DNA of 6,521 nucleotides from Planctomycetaceae bacterium (GCA_007129635.1 SKVE01000277.1:1-6521); one strand, 5' to 3'; positions 1-6,099 are shown, numbered from the stretch's first letter. Numbers and translations: made by a program. Notes: generated by a model not told the origin, from the letters alone.

Positions 1-103
1 CGAAGAGGACGACTTCTTCGCCGGTCACGGTGCTGATGTCGTGGTGCATGTTCAAGACCCTGACGCCCATGACTTCGTGGATGATCGATTCCAGCATCCG
101 ACG
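1..103. repeat. Left copy of 103-bp direct repeat (DUF2294 gene segment)
   Basis: This stretch matches positions 6268-6370 in the same orientation, with no gaps and five mismatches (at 26, 28, 60, 69 and 99), so 98 of 103 bases agree. Similarity stops abruptly after 103. The left end is cut by the window edge, so the true repeat may be longer. The repeat is part of a protein-coding gene (DUF2294, minus strand) and not a terminal repeat of a known insertion element. Confidence 0.93.
1..103 (-). pseudogene. DUF2294-family gene copy, 5'-truncated
   Basis: Read on the minus strand, the repeat encodes about 34 residues running from RRMLESIIHEV through VLNMHHDIS to TGEEVVLF, the C-terminal half of a DUF2294 domain. 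The copy at the right end of the window has the same residues with four changes (P to R, T to M, K to R, I to V). All five nucleotide differences alter the protein. Upstream, beyond 103, the homology ends: the conserved N-terminal half seen in the right copy is absent. The frame stays open upstream to an ATG at 184 (stop just before it), so a short hybrid product is formally possible, but its first 27 or so residues look like no DUF2294 protein. The 3' end lies beyond the window. I read it as a decaying duplicate. Confidence 0.75.
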
Positions 104-306
104 TTTTAAGACTTCATTTGGCAGTGGCCCGCAGAGACCAACAGGCCGTTGAAATGTACGCGCAGAAGCTGGACAAGGCCGCATCCGTCAGCCCCATGAT
201 TGCGGAGGCGGTTGCCAGCCTACTCAGTGGAACGGTCTCCAACGCATTCGTGTTGGAGGCGAATCTCCTGCTGGCAGTGTCGCCAGAGATGGGGACGGCA
301 GCGTAA
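104..306 (+). pseudogene. Possible 3' remnant of an unrecognised gene
   Basis: A plus-strand frame runs to a TAA at 304-306 and encodes about 66 residues after the DUF2294 junction. The sequence reads like a soluble, mostly helical protein: a charged helix (LAVARRDQQAVEMYAQKLD), then alanine- and serine-rich helices ending in EANLLLAVSPEMGTAA. I do not recognise the family. There is no start with a Shine-Dalgarno site; the first candidate is a TTG at 118. The frame begins at the recombination junction, so it fits best as the tail of a gene whose front was lost. The opposite strand is also open here, so this could be a chance frame; the protein-like composition of the plus reading is the only support. 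Confidence 0.3.
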
Positions 307-400
307 ACCACGTCCGAATCCCGCGGCAACCAGACTGATCCGCCGGTTCGGGGCCTTGGATTCCATTCCTGCGGTTCCGGATTCGACGAGTGTATTGTGG
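307..400. other. Non-coding filler between remnants
   Basis: I see no credible gene, RNA or hairpin here. Frames are open on the minus strand, but their translations are low-quality and match nothing I recognise. It is probably scrambled sequence between the remnant at 104-306 and the IS66 transposase remnant. No part of the IS66 region that should follow the surviving segment (the IDNN..AER motif) can be read in any frame. Confidence 0.4.
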
Positions 401-547
401 AATCGCAAAAGCAAACGCCTAACCGAGCGAAGAATTCGGCTCCGTGTTGCGCTGCTCCAGTTGCTCGGTCAGCCAACCGTGCAACTCGTTCAGCAGCGGC
501 GTGCTGCGGCGCAGGTGCAACTGCAGCCGACGCTCGTCGATCAGCGA
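401..547 (-). pseudogene. IS66-family transposase (TnpC) remnant
   Basis: On the minus strand, about 48 residues follow the IS66 transposase pattern just before its final catalytic segment: DERRLQLHLRRSTPLL, NELHGWLTEQL, then a PxSSLG block. IS66 proteins typically show an LR..S.PLL..L..WL.EQ stretch followed by P.S.LGKAI.YAL. Here the expected lysine codon after SLG is a TAG (419-421), and AFAFAI follows in frame, consistent with a nonsense mutation of a GKA-type motif. Everything downstream (the acidic residue within the IDNN..AER region) and nearly all of the upstream catalytic core are missing, as are tnpA, tnpB and inverted repeats. It is a dead fragment lying directly 3' of the restriction-modification gene. 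The family call is by motif recognition only. Confidence 0.65.
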
Positions 548-621
548 CGATTGCCTGCAACGCGCGGAACGGAACAGGCAAAAAGAAACGGGGCTCGTTC
601 GCAGCACGGACATTGGCCGCG

Positions 622-3600
622 TTACTTGGCGACGGTCGTCGTGGACTGCTCGACGATGCGGATCTCGTCGTCGGTCAGGCCGTACAGTTCGTAGACCAAT
701 TGATCGATCTCAGCGTCCGTGGCGGCGATCTGGCGGGACAGCGAGGACTTCTCGTGCTCGGTACGGGGCGGGGTCTGCGCGTGCAACGCGAGCATTTGCT
801 CGACCAACTGGTGAATCCGCTCGGCAGCGGACGGTCGAGACGCGGTGCCGCTCGCTGGAGGCACCAGCGGAATCTCCTCGATGTACTGGCGGTTGAGCGC
901 CAGATAGCCACCTCGGAAAACAGTGCTTGTGCGTTTGAGCCAGAACGTGACAAGGTTCGAGTTCAGCAGGCCCAACAGATACAGCGGCGTCCAGTCCGAT
1001 TCTGGCTGCAACACGATCCCGTATCCACCGCCCCCTCCCCCGCCGCTTCCGACGAAGTAATGCGATCCCGCCTTGTCCCACGCAAAACAGGCCCCCGCTG
1101 CGATGGCTGGAGCGAGGATCTTCGGTTGTTCAAAACGCAAGTGGTTTTTCTTGTACACGTAGCCGTACCAGGCGGATCCCAGCGTCCCCTTTGCTCTCTG
1201 AGCCAACCGAGGCCGATTGCGGAGCAGATATTCCCAAGTCAGCGGATACTGCGCAGCGTACTCGTCCTCCGGAATCAACCGCGATCCTTTCGCCGTGTTC
1301 CGGTACGGAAAAATCAGGTATTTGACAGCATCGGAGAATCCGTACCGCCGGATATCGAGCGAACCTTTGAGGAACGGCTTCAAATGATCGGCCTCGAACC
1401 AATGATTCTCGCCGGTGGCTCGCGACGCACACAGCATATTGGCCCCCTGCCGTTTCACTTCCTCCAGAATGAAGACATCATCGGCATCGGTCTGCAATCC
1501 GACGAACAGATGCGTCACGTCTTTTAGTTTGACAGGCGACTGAGTGAGTCGCTTCATCACTTTTGCGGCCGGACCAACCTGGATGTTCCAAGCGATGCCG
1601 TTGATCTCTTCGGCAAGCAGTTCGCCGCGTTCGCCTTGGCCGGTCGCGATCCAGTCTTCCAGATCGTCCACTTGAACGAACCGGCAGCGACGGCTGCGGC
1701 GTTTGGTGAGGAACAGCAAACACGTGTACGTGGTGGCTGACGTGAAGACTTGCTGCGAGCCGAAATGGACGATTTGCGCAAGATGCCGTCCCTTGGTCAA
1801 CAGAGTGCGCAACGGCGTGCCGTACTGAGCGCCAAAGAACTTGTGCGGCAAAATGAATCCCAGCAGTCCCGAGGGGTTCAGCAGTGTCAGACCGCGTTCG
1901 ACGAACACCACGTAAATGTCGTAGTTTCCTTGGCTGGCTGACTGGTACTGCTGCTTGTAGAAATCGACTTCGACCGGCGCCCATTCCTTCATCGCTTGAA
2001 TGCGGATGTACGGTGGATTCCCGATCACCGCATCAAAGCCGCCGGATTGCATGGTCTCCGAAAACTCGGTTTGCCAGTCGAAGACGTTGATCCGCATCCG
2101 TTCTTCGGGGTCGAATAAATCGAGTTGCTTCCCGCGGTAGAAGTCGGGGCCGATCAGGCTGTTGCCGCATTTGATGTTGTTGGCCAAGTCGGGCAGCGCG
2201 CGCTGGTGGAACAAGCGGCGCTGCGATTCGATGCTCTCCTTGGTTTCCGCTTCCAGCACTTTCAGCAGCAGCGAGAGCTTGGTCACCTCGACGGCCTGCG
2301 GGTCGATGTCCACTCCGTAGATGTGGTCCACCAGGATCCGTTTGCGCTCGGCCGTGGTCAGACGCCAGTGCCCCTGTCGGTTCTGGTAGATGCGGCTCTT
2401 GTGACGGACAGGATCGTTGGCAACGAACCAGTCGCGATACCAGTCCAGCAGATATTGATACGCGCCGATCAGGAACGAACCACTGCCGCAGGCCGGATCA
2501 AGAACGGTGAGCGGCCGGCTGCCCTTGGCCGGTTTCCAGGTCGGCGTTCGGGTCGCGACGTCGTACGCCGTCTTGTCTTCCAGCAGTTTGCCGATGGTAT
2601 TCTGCACGATGTGATCCACGATGTACGTCGGCGTATAGAACACGCCGCCAGCCTTCTTCACCTCGGGCTTGTCTTCGACCACCGCCCGGTGGCCGACGGT
2701 CAACCGTATGACCTTGCCCAAAAACTGCTCGTAGACCTGACCCAAAATGTCCGCTGGAAGCACGGAGAACTCGTAGGGACTCTCCGGGTAGTACAGCTTG
2801 CGGATGATCTCCTTCAACACGCCATCGTCGATCGTCAGCGCCAGCGTCCATTCGTCGGGCGACTGCTGGCGGTCCTTGTCCGGCGAGAAGTGGAACAGGC
2901 CCGAATTGTAGCGATCGTCGGCATCGCGAAACAGTTGGCCCAAACGAGCATAGACGTTCGAACCGTTCAGCAGCGGCTGCAATCGTCCGTACGGTTCGAT
3001 CCCGCGGTCTTCGCACATCCGCAGAAAGACGATGCGGTCGATGGTCTTTTGCACGGCCTCGTTCAATTCGCGCTGCGGCAGATCCTTGTTGCGAAGCGCC
3101 AGGTTCCGAGCCAGTTCGCTGCGCCACGATTCGATTTCGTCCAGAAACGCCGTATCGACTTCGGCCGTGCCGCGTTTTCTCTTCGTCGAATCGGCGTACT
3201 TGTCGAACGAGCCCTTCTGGATGGCATCGAGGGAGAAGATGGACGCAATCTCGTCCCATCGGTCCTCGTACTGGTCGAACGTGAGGTACATCGTGCGGGC
3301 CGTGGCCGGGCCGTCCGTTTTCTGCGGGCGCACGCGGCAATCGTACACGGCGAACTCTTCGAAATCGGTCAGGATGCTGAGCGGCAACTTGGCCGACCAC
3401 GCGTAGCGGCGCAACTGGAAGGCCGGAGCGACCGCGTCCTTGATCTTGACGGACGGTTTCTTGGCCTCGACAAAGAACTTCCGCACGCCGCCCACTCGGA
3501 ACGAGTAGTCCGGTGCCTTGGTGGAACCGCCGATCTTCAGCGTATCCTCGTGGACCACGTGTTTGTACGCTTCCGCAAACCCCAGGCGGTTGTACACGTC

Positions 3601-3735
3601 CCAGCCGAGCAGTTCGAACATCGGGTCGATGAACTGGATCCGCAGCGCGGCTTCGTTGAACTCGCCCGACATGTACGTAGCTTGATGCTCGCGGAACTGG
3701 TCTACAAGTCGAATCAGATCGGCAGGTGCAGCCAT
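622..3735 (-). CDS. Type IIG-like single-chain restriction-modification enzyme (nuclease + N6-adenine methyltransferase + specificity)
   Basis: This 1037-residue protein should cut unmodified foreign DNA and methylate adenine in the same target on host DNA. The N-terminus resembles the HsdR_N nuclease: a PD-(D/E)xK core with P75-D76, then E90-A-K92, and a QxxxY motif at Q107 to Y111. A helical linker (about 150-360) follows. The methyltransferase runs from about 363: GVFYTP (364-369, motif X region), DPACGSGSF (413-421, motif I, AdoMet binding), GVDIDP (474-479) and NPPY (573-576, catalytic motif IV). This order with a C-terminal target domain fits the gamma class of m6A enzymes. Residues about 740-960 resemble the TaqI/Eco57I-type target-recognition region and include seven consecutive glycines (898-904). 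The tail DQLVYELYGLTDDEIRIVE (1011-1029) is typical of such enzymes. No frameshift or lost catalytic residue is seen, so it is probably active. The recognition sequence cannot be read from the protein. The ATG is supported by a GGGAG site 8 nt upstream. Confidence 0.93.
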   Translation of the reverse strand: MAAPADLIRLVDQFREHQATYMSGEFNEAALRIQFIDPMFELLGWDVYNRLGFAEAYKHVVHEDTLKIGGSTKAPDYSFRVGGVRKFFVEAKKPSVKIKDAVAPAFQLRRYAWSAKLPLSILTDFEEFAVYDCRVRPQKTDGPATARTMYLTFDQYEDRWDEIASIFSLDAIQKGSFDKYADSTKRKRGTAEVDTAFLDEIESWRSELARNLALRNKDLPQRELNEAVQKTIDRIVFLRMCEDRGIEPYGRLQPLLNGSNVYARLGQLFRDADDRYNSGLFHFSPDKDRQQSPDEWTLALTIDDGVLKEIIRKLYYPESPYEFSVLPADILGQVYEQFLGKVIRLTVGHRAVVEDKPEVKKAGGVFYTPTYIVDHIVQNTIGKLLEDKTAYDVATRTPTWKPAKGSRPLTVLDPACGSGSFLIGAYQYLLDWYRDWFVANDPVRHKSRIYQNRQGHWRLTTAERKRILVDHIYGVDIDPQAVEVTKLSLLLKVLEAETKESIESQRRLFHQRALPDLANNIKCGNSLIGPDFYRGKQLDLFDPEERMRINVFDWQTEFSETMQSGGFDAVIGNPPYIRIQAMKEWAPVEVDFYKQQYQSASQGNYDIYVVFVERGLTLLNPSGLLGFILPHKFFGAQYGTPLRTLLTKGRHLAQIVHFGSQQVFTSATTYTCLLFLTKRRSRRCRFVQVDDLEDWIATGQGERGELLAEEINGIAWNIQVGPAAKVMKRLTQSPVKLKDVTHLFVGLQTDADDVFILEEVKRQGANMLCASRATGENHWFEADHLKPFLKGSLDIRRYGFSDAVKYLIFPYRNTAKGSRLIPEDEYAAQYPLTWEYLLRNRPRLAQRAKGTLGSAWYGYVYKKNHLRFEQPKILAPAIAAGACFAWDKAGSHYFVGSGGGGGGGYGIVLQPESDWTPLYLLGLLNSNLVTFWLKRTSTVFRGGYLALNRQYIEEIPLVPPASGTASRPSAAERIHQLVEQMLALHAQTPPRTEHEKSSLSRQIAATDAEIDQLVYELYGLTDDEIRIVEQSTTTVAK

Positions 3736-3743
3736 GCGTCATT

Positions 3744-3748
3744 CTCCC
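3744..3748 (-). promoter_or_regulatory. Ribosome binding site of the restriction-modification gene
   Basis: GGGAG on the minus strand sits 8 nt before the ATG at 3735 and fixes that start. The same GGGAG core at similar spacing precedes the DUF3368 toxin start. Confidence 0.65.
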
Positions 3749-3770
3749 GTGTCGGCGTTTCCCAGGCCGT

Positions 3771-3799
3771 AGCGTACCCGCCCCGACCGGCCGTTTCAA
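3771..3799 (-). promoter_or_regulatory. Candidate sigma70-type promoter for the restriction-modification gene
   Basis: On the minus strand, TTGAAA (3794-3799) is followed after 17 bp by TACGCT (3771-3776), about 35 bp before the start codon. The -35 is good and the -10 is weak. It lies in the 161-bp gap after the toxin gene, which suggests the enzyme is transcribed independently of the toxin-antitoxin operon. Readthrough from that operon remains possible because no terminator is evident. Confidence 0.35.
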
Positions 3800-3887
3800 G
3801 CAGACGGGCAGCTTGCGGGAGCGATAGTTACCGATGATTCACAAACAACTTCCCGGTTTTGGTCAAGTGTTCACCAGGAAGTCATTT

Positions 3888-3900
3888 GTGACCAAGTCAC
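3888..3900. repeat. Short inverted repeat at the toxin gene 3' end
   Basis: GTGAC-CAA-GTCAC is a perfect 5-bp inverted repeat overlapping the toxin stop codon (3897-3899). It is too short, and has no adjacent T-run, to be called a terminator. It could be a protein-binding site or chance. Confidence 0.3.
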
Positions 3901-4385
3901 CGTGTTTCGCCTGAGTGCCCTAGAACAAGCGTCTGGGTCCGTGCGGACAAATAGAAGCCACGTCTCTGCAGTTCGTCGAGCACTGGAGACACGGCCGGGA
4001 GAAGCCCCCGGCGTTTCGCGTCCACAAGCAGGCCCAGTATACCTGTCAGCGGGACGCCGCTTTCGATCGCTTGCTGCCGCGCCGCGGCATCGTCGAGGAC
4101 TGCGATGCTGCCGGGACGTTCCAAGGTCAGCCACAACACTTCGGATTCGCCGGACCCCAATTCGGCGGCGCGAGTCAACGGCGGTCTGACGCGGACGCTT
4201 CGGGTGGTCAACCAACTCAACGCACTCAAATCCGGGAGGTCGATTCCTCGGACGCGGCCCTGCTCCAGCTCCGCAACAACGGCTTCCGGCAAAACGATCG
4301 GTGACCCCAAGGCGGGAAGAAGGTTGAGCAAGTGAACCTGATGCAGATACTGAACAACGGTCGTGTCGCAGATGAGCTCAGGCAA
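3897..4385 (-). CDS. DUF3368 PIN-like toxin of a toxin-antitoxin pair
   Basis: The 162-residue protein matches the DUF3368 family, PIN-fold proteins usually paired with UPF0175 antitoxins and presumed to be RNases. Visible acidic positions (numbering from the chosen start) are D7 in ICDTTVVQYL, E34 and E39 in LPEAVVAELE, E80/E82 in GSGESE, and D98-D99 in LDDAAAR, with TGILGLL at 114-120, as expected for a PIN-type metal site. Start choice: a TTG at 4385 has GGGAG 7 nt upstream and gives the short N-terminus usual in this family. A GTG at 4415 would add ten residues and a 38-nt overlap but has no Shine-Dalgarno site. With the TTG, the gene overlaps the antitoxin by 8 nt, so translation is probably coupled. 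It appears intact. The RNase activity is inferred from the family, not shown here. Confidence 0.88.
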   Translation of the reverse strand: MPELICDTTVVQYLHQVHLLNLLPALGSPIVLPEAVVAELEQGRVRGIDLPDLSALSWLTTRSVRVRPPLTRAAELGSGESEVLWLTLERPGSIAVLDDAAARQQAIESGVPLTGILGLLVDAKRRGLLPAVSPVLDELQRRGFYLSARTQTLVLGHSGETR

Positions 4386-4629
4386 GCCGCGTCTCCCGTT
4401 GAAATTCGTCTTCACTCATGTCGAACGCAGGCACGCCATAGTCGCCCAATCGCTGCAGGAACAGTGTCCTGGGAATACCCGCCAATTTTGCCGCCGCGCC
4501 GGACGAAAGCCGCTTCATCTCGAAGAGCTTCACCGCCGCGAGCATTCGCAGTTCGTCGCCAGCTTGCGGCGATGAGACGCAGAGCGCCGAGAGCGACTCG
4601 TCGGGAATCGAAAGCACAATCTGTGACAT
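4378..4629 (-). CDS. UPF0175-family antitoxin
   Basis: An 83-residue protein of the UPF0175 family. The N-terminus (SQIVLSIPDESL) forms the expected strand-helix start, residues 25-40 give the LRMLAAVKLFEMKRLS helix, and residues 41-60 (LSSGAAAKLAGIPRTLFLQR) read as the conserved helix-turn-helix-like core. UPF0175 proteins are regularly encoded just upstream of DUF3368 toxins and act as antitoxins and probable autorepressors; that role is inferred from family and position. The ATG is preceded by AAGGGG at 6 nt spacing. The stop lies inside the start region of the toxin, giving a two-gene operon in the antitoxin-first order that lets the labile partner be made first. Confidence 0.88.
   Translation of the reverse strand: MSQIVLSIPDESLSALCVSSPQAGDELRMLAAVKLFEMKRLSSGAAAKLAGIPRTLFLQRLGDYGVPAFDMSEDEFQRETRLA
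4393..4397 (-). promoter_or_regulatory. Ribosome binding site deciding the toxin start (TTG)
   Basis: GGGAG lies 7 nt upstream of the TTG at 4385 and inside the antitoxin coding region. No comparable site precedes the in-frame GTG at 4415. This is the main reason for choosing the shorter toxin. Confidence 0.6.
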
Positions 4630-4635
4630 ATTCAG

Positions 4636-4641
4636 CCCCTT
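4636..4641 (-). promoter_or_regulatory. Ribosome binding site of the antitoxin
   Basis: AAGGGG on the minus strand ends 6 nt before the antitoxin ATG (4627-4629), a stronger site than that of the toxin. This fits higher antitoxin synthesis from the shared message. Confidence 0.6.
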
Positions 4642-4659
4642 TGCTGTTCCTTTTGTTTC

Positions 4660-4675
4660 GAGTCGACCATGAGTC
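4660..4675. repeat. GAGTC direct repeats, possible operator
   Basis: GAGTC occurs twice with an 11-bp period, about one helical turn, and a GTCGAC palindrome (4662-4667) lies within. The pair overlaps the candidate -10 and transcription start of the antitoxin operon, where an autoregulating antitoxin complex would bind. The pattern is short and could be chance. Confidence 0.25.
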
Positions 4676-4699
4676 TACCATTTTCGACGGCACGTGAAA
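4672..4699 (-). promoter_or_regulatory. Candidate promoter of the toxin-antitoxin operon
   Basis: On the minus strand, TTTCAC (4694-4699) and TAGACT (4672-4677) are 16 bp apart, starting just after the DUF6807 stop codon at 4707 and about 43 bp before the antitoxin ATG. Both hexamers are only partial matches. Two direct GAGTC copies (plus strand 4660-4664 and 4671-4675), 11 bp apart, overlap the -10 box. Confidence 0.35.
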
Positions 4700-4706
4700 C
4701 CGGCGG

Positions 4707-5939
4707 CTATTCCGCAACGATCCGTATCGCGGGCGGTTCCGCGTACTCGTGCCACAGACGTTCGGCGAGTTCGGCGTCCGGAGGGCCGTCGTGGGTGGCG
4801 AAGCGGTAATGCGAACGGTAAGGACGGCCGGGAGCGATCTCGAATTGGCCGAGGACCATCGGCGCGAAGCAGAAATACGGTTTTTTCGGATGAAGGCGGA
4901 CGGGTTGCGGCGCGCGGAAATTGTCGGGATGCCCCAAGGCGACAACCGACGCCGGTCCGCCGTCGCTGGTTCCATGAGCGATCACCCAGCGGGCTCGGGT
5001 GTGGTTTCCGTCGGCTCGGGTCTTGCCAAGACTGGTCAGGAAATCGCTCTCCGGCTGTCCCAGCCACGGCCGCGCCCCGCGCAGCCCCATGCCGCCGTAA
5101 TGGTACTGGTTGACGATCAAGGGACTGTCGCTGGCAGCGCGCTGCTCGGATTCCAAGTCGATCAGAAACGGCGATTTCCCGCGATAGACCCGAACGGTCC
5201 AGGTCTCTTCGAGCACCGGCTTCGGGCCATCGGGCGCGGTCAGATCGCTGTGTCGCAAGACGACCGCGAACTCGGCGAACACCGGCCCGCTCACCGCGTG
5301 CAGCGTCCGGACGTGTTCGACGCTCCCCTGCCGCTTGGCCTGATTCCAGAAGTCGACGTCCCGCCCTTCGAAGGTCGAATTCACCCACGCGAAGAAGACT
5401 CCGTGCTGGTGCGCGTGATCGGGCGGAAAGTCATCGCTGACCAAACGCCCCGAGGGAGTTCGCAGCGGATGGATGTGCCCACTCTTGGCAAACACCGCCG
5501 CGATGCCCTGCGGCGCCGGCGCGACGGCATGATGGTACGAGAGCACCGGCCGACCGTCGATCTCGATGTTCAATCGCCGACCATCGTCGCGGCAGGTGAC
5601 ATGCTGCTCGTCCAGCGTTTCGCGGTCCGAAGCCGCCAGTCGGTACGTCCGCGACTGGCCGGCTTTCAAATCGGTCACGATCCAAACCGCCTGCGGCTTG
5701 TCGGGCACGCGCTGAACCGGAATCGCTGCATCCGAGTCTTGCTCCGTCAGGACTAGCCCCTTTGCGGTCGCCAAATCCGCCGGCAGTTCGACGATCAACG
5801 GCGCATCAACGTAATCCCGATCGCCGGCCGACACCCGGACGGTCGCCTCGCGCGCGGCGGCAACCGCTGTTCCGAACAAACAAACGAGCATCAGTACCAC
5901 AAGGCGGGCGCAGGACAACAGTCGGAGAGAGTTCATCAT
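4707..5939 (-). CDS. Secreted DUF6807 (PmoA-like) family protein
   Basis: A 410-residue protein with an N-terminal signal peptide: hydrophobic core at about 11-28 (ARLVVLMLVCLFGTAVAA) and a likely cleavage site near AxA at 27-29, so it probably acts in the periplasm or outside the cell. Residues about 120-400 form the DUF6807 domain (often labelled methane oxygenase PmoA, although no methane oxidation is implied). Hallmarks are SGHIHPLRTPSG (153-164), the histidine cluster DHAHQHGVFFAW (174-185) and GRDVDFWN (192-199), which look like a metal or ligand site. The family is abundant in Planctomycetota, often with carbohydrate-degradation genes, but its reaction is not established. Start: tandem ATGs at 5939 and 5936 follow AAGGAG at 6 and 9 nt; I chose the first. 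It has its own promoter and no clear functional link to the defence genes. Confidence 0.9.
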   Translation of the reverse strand: MMNSLRLLSCARLVVLMLVCLFGTAVAAAREATVRVSAGDRDYVDAPLIVELPADLATAKGLVLTEQDSDAAIPVQRVPDKPQAVWIVTDLKAGQSRTYRLAASDRETLDEQHVTCRDDGRRLNIEIDGRPVLSYHHAVAPAPQGIAAVFAKSGHIHPLRTPSGRLVSDDFPPDHAHQHGVFFAWVNSTFEGRDVDFWNQAKRQGSVEHVRTLHAVSGPVFAEFAVVLRHSDLTAPDGPKPVLEETWTVRVYRGKSPFLIDLESEQRAASDSPLIVNQYHYGGMGLRGARPWLGQPESDFLTSLGKTRADGNHTRARWVIAHGTSDGGPASVVALGHPDNFRAPQPVRLHPKKPYFCFAPMVLGQFEIAPGRPYRSHYRFATHDGPPDAELAERLWHEYAEPPAIRIVAE

Positions 5940-5945
5940 GATGGG

Positions 5946-5951
5946 CTCCTT
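5946..5951 (-). promoter_or_regulatory. Ribosome binding site of the DUF6807 gene
   Basis: AAGGAG on the minus strand lies 6 nt before the ATG at 5939 and 9 nt before the adjoining ATG at 5936, so either start can be used. It supports the signal-peptide start over the much longer open frame that continues upstream to about 6476. Confidence 0.7.
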
Positions 5952-5972
5952 GGAATGAGACGCGACATTTCG

Positions 5973-6001
5973 ATTGTGGACTGTGCCACGACCGCCGTCA
6001 A
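5973..6001 (-). promoter_or_regulatory. Candidate promoter of the DUF6807 gene
   Basis: TTGACG (5996-6001) and CACAAT (5973-5978) on the minus strand are exactly 17 bp apart, about 33 bp upstream of the start codon. It is divergent from the plus-strand promoter at 6026-6054. Confidence 0.45.
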
Positions 6002-6025
6002 GAAGGCGAGGGTGCCGTGCGCCGG

Positions 6026-6054
6026 CTGGCAGACGGGCCGCCAGGTGATATAAT
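6026..6054 (+). promoter_or_regulatory. Sigma70-type promoter of the truncated ATPase gene
   Basis: CTGGCA (6026-6031) and a perfect TATAAT (6049-6054) are separated by 17 bp, with TGA immediately before the -10 giving an extended -10. This is the best promoter match in the window. Transcription would start near 6061, about 40 nt before the ATG at 6100. Confidence 0.55.
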
Positions 6055-6084
6055 CCCCTTGCCAGTTCCTCCCGATTTTCGTGC

Positions 6085-6099
6085 CCAAGGAACCCTTGG
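6085..6099 (+). promoter_or_regulatory. Ribosome binding site within a 6-bp inverted repeat
   Basis: CCAAGG-AAC-CCTTGG is a perfect inverted repeat ending directly before the ATG at 6100. Its left arm contains the Shine-Dalgarno sequence AAGGA (6087-6091, 8 nt from the ATG). Folding would hide the ribosome site, although a 3-nt loop makes the hairpin marginal. Confidence 0.4.

Noticed and set aside
114..581. A 155-codon minus-strand frame
   Set aside because: It is alanine-rich and incoherent, overlaps the IS66 remnant in another frame, and does not continue into the DUF2294 copy in frame.
397..1527. A 376-codon open frame on the plus strand
   Set aside because: It is mostly antisense to the 3' part of the restriction-modification gene, with arginine-rich, low-quality translation and no ribosome site.
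2125..3837. A 570-codon open frame on the plus strand
   Set aside because: It lies antisense to the restriction-modification gene in the frame that stays open because of high GC codon bias. Its translation resembles no protein, while the minus strand carries clear catalytic motifs.
3888..3900. Rho-independent terminator after the toxin gene
   Set aside because: The arms are only 5 bp and no T-run follows on the minus strand, so I recorded it only as a short inverted repeat.
4749..5756. A 335-codon open frame on the plus strand
   Set aside because: It is antisense to the DUF6807 gene, whose own frame has a signal peptide, a ribosome site and the family motifs.
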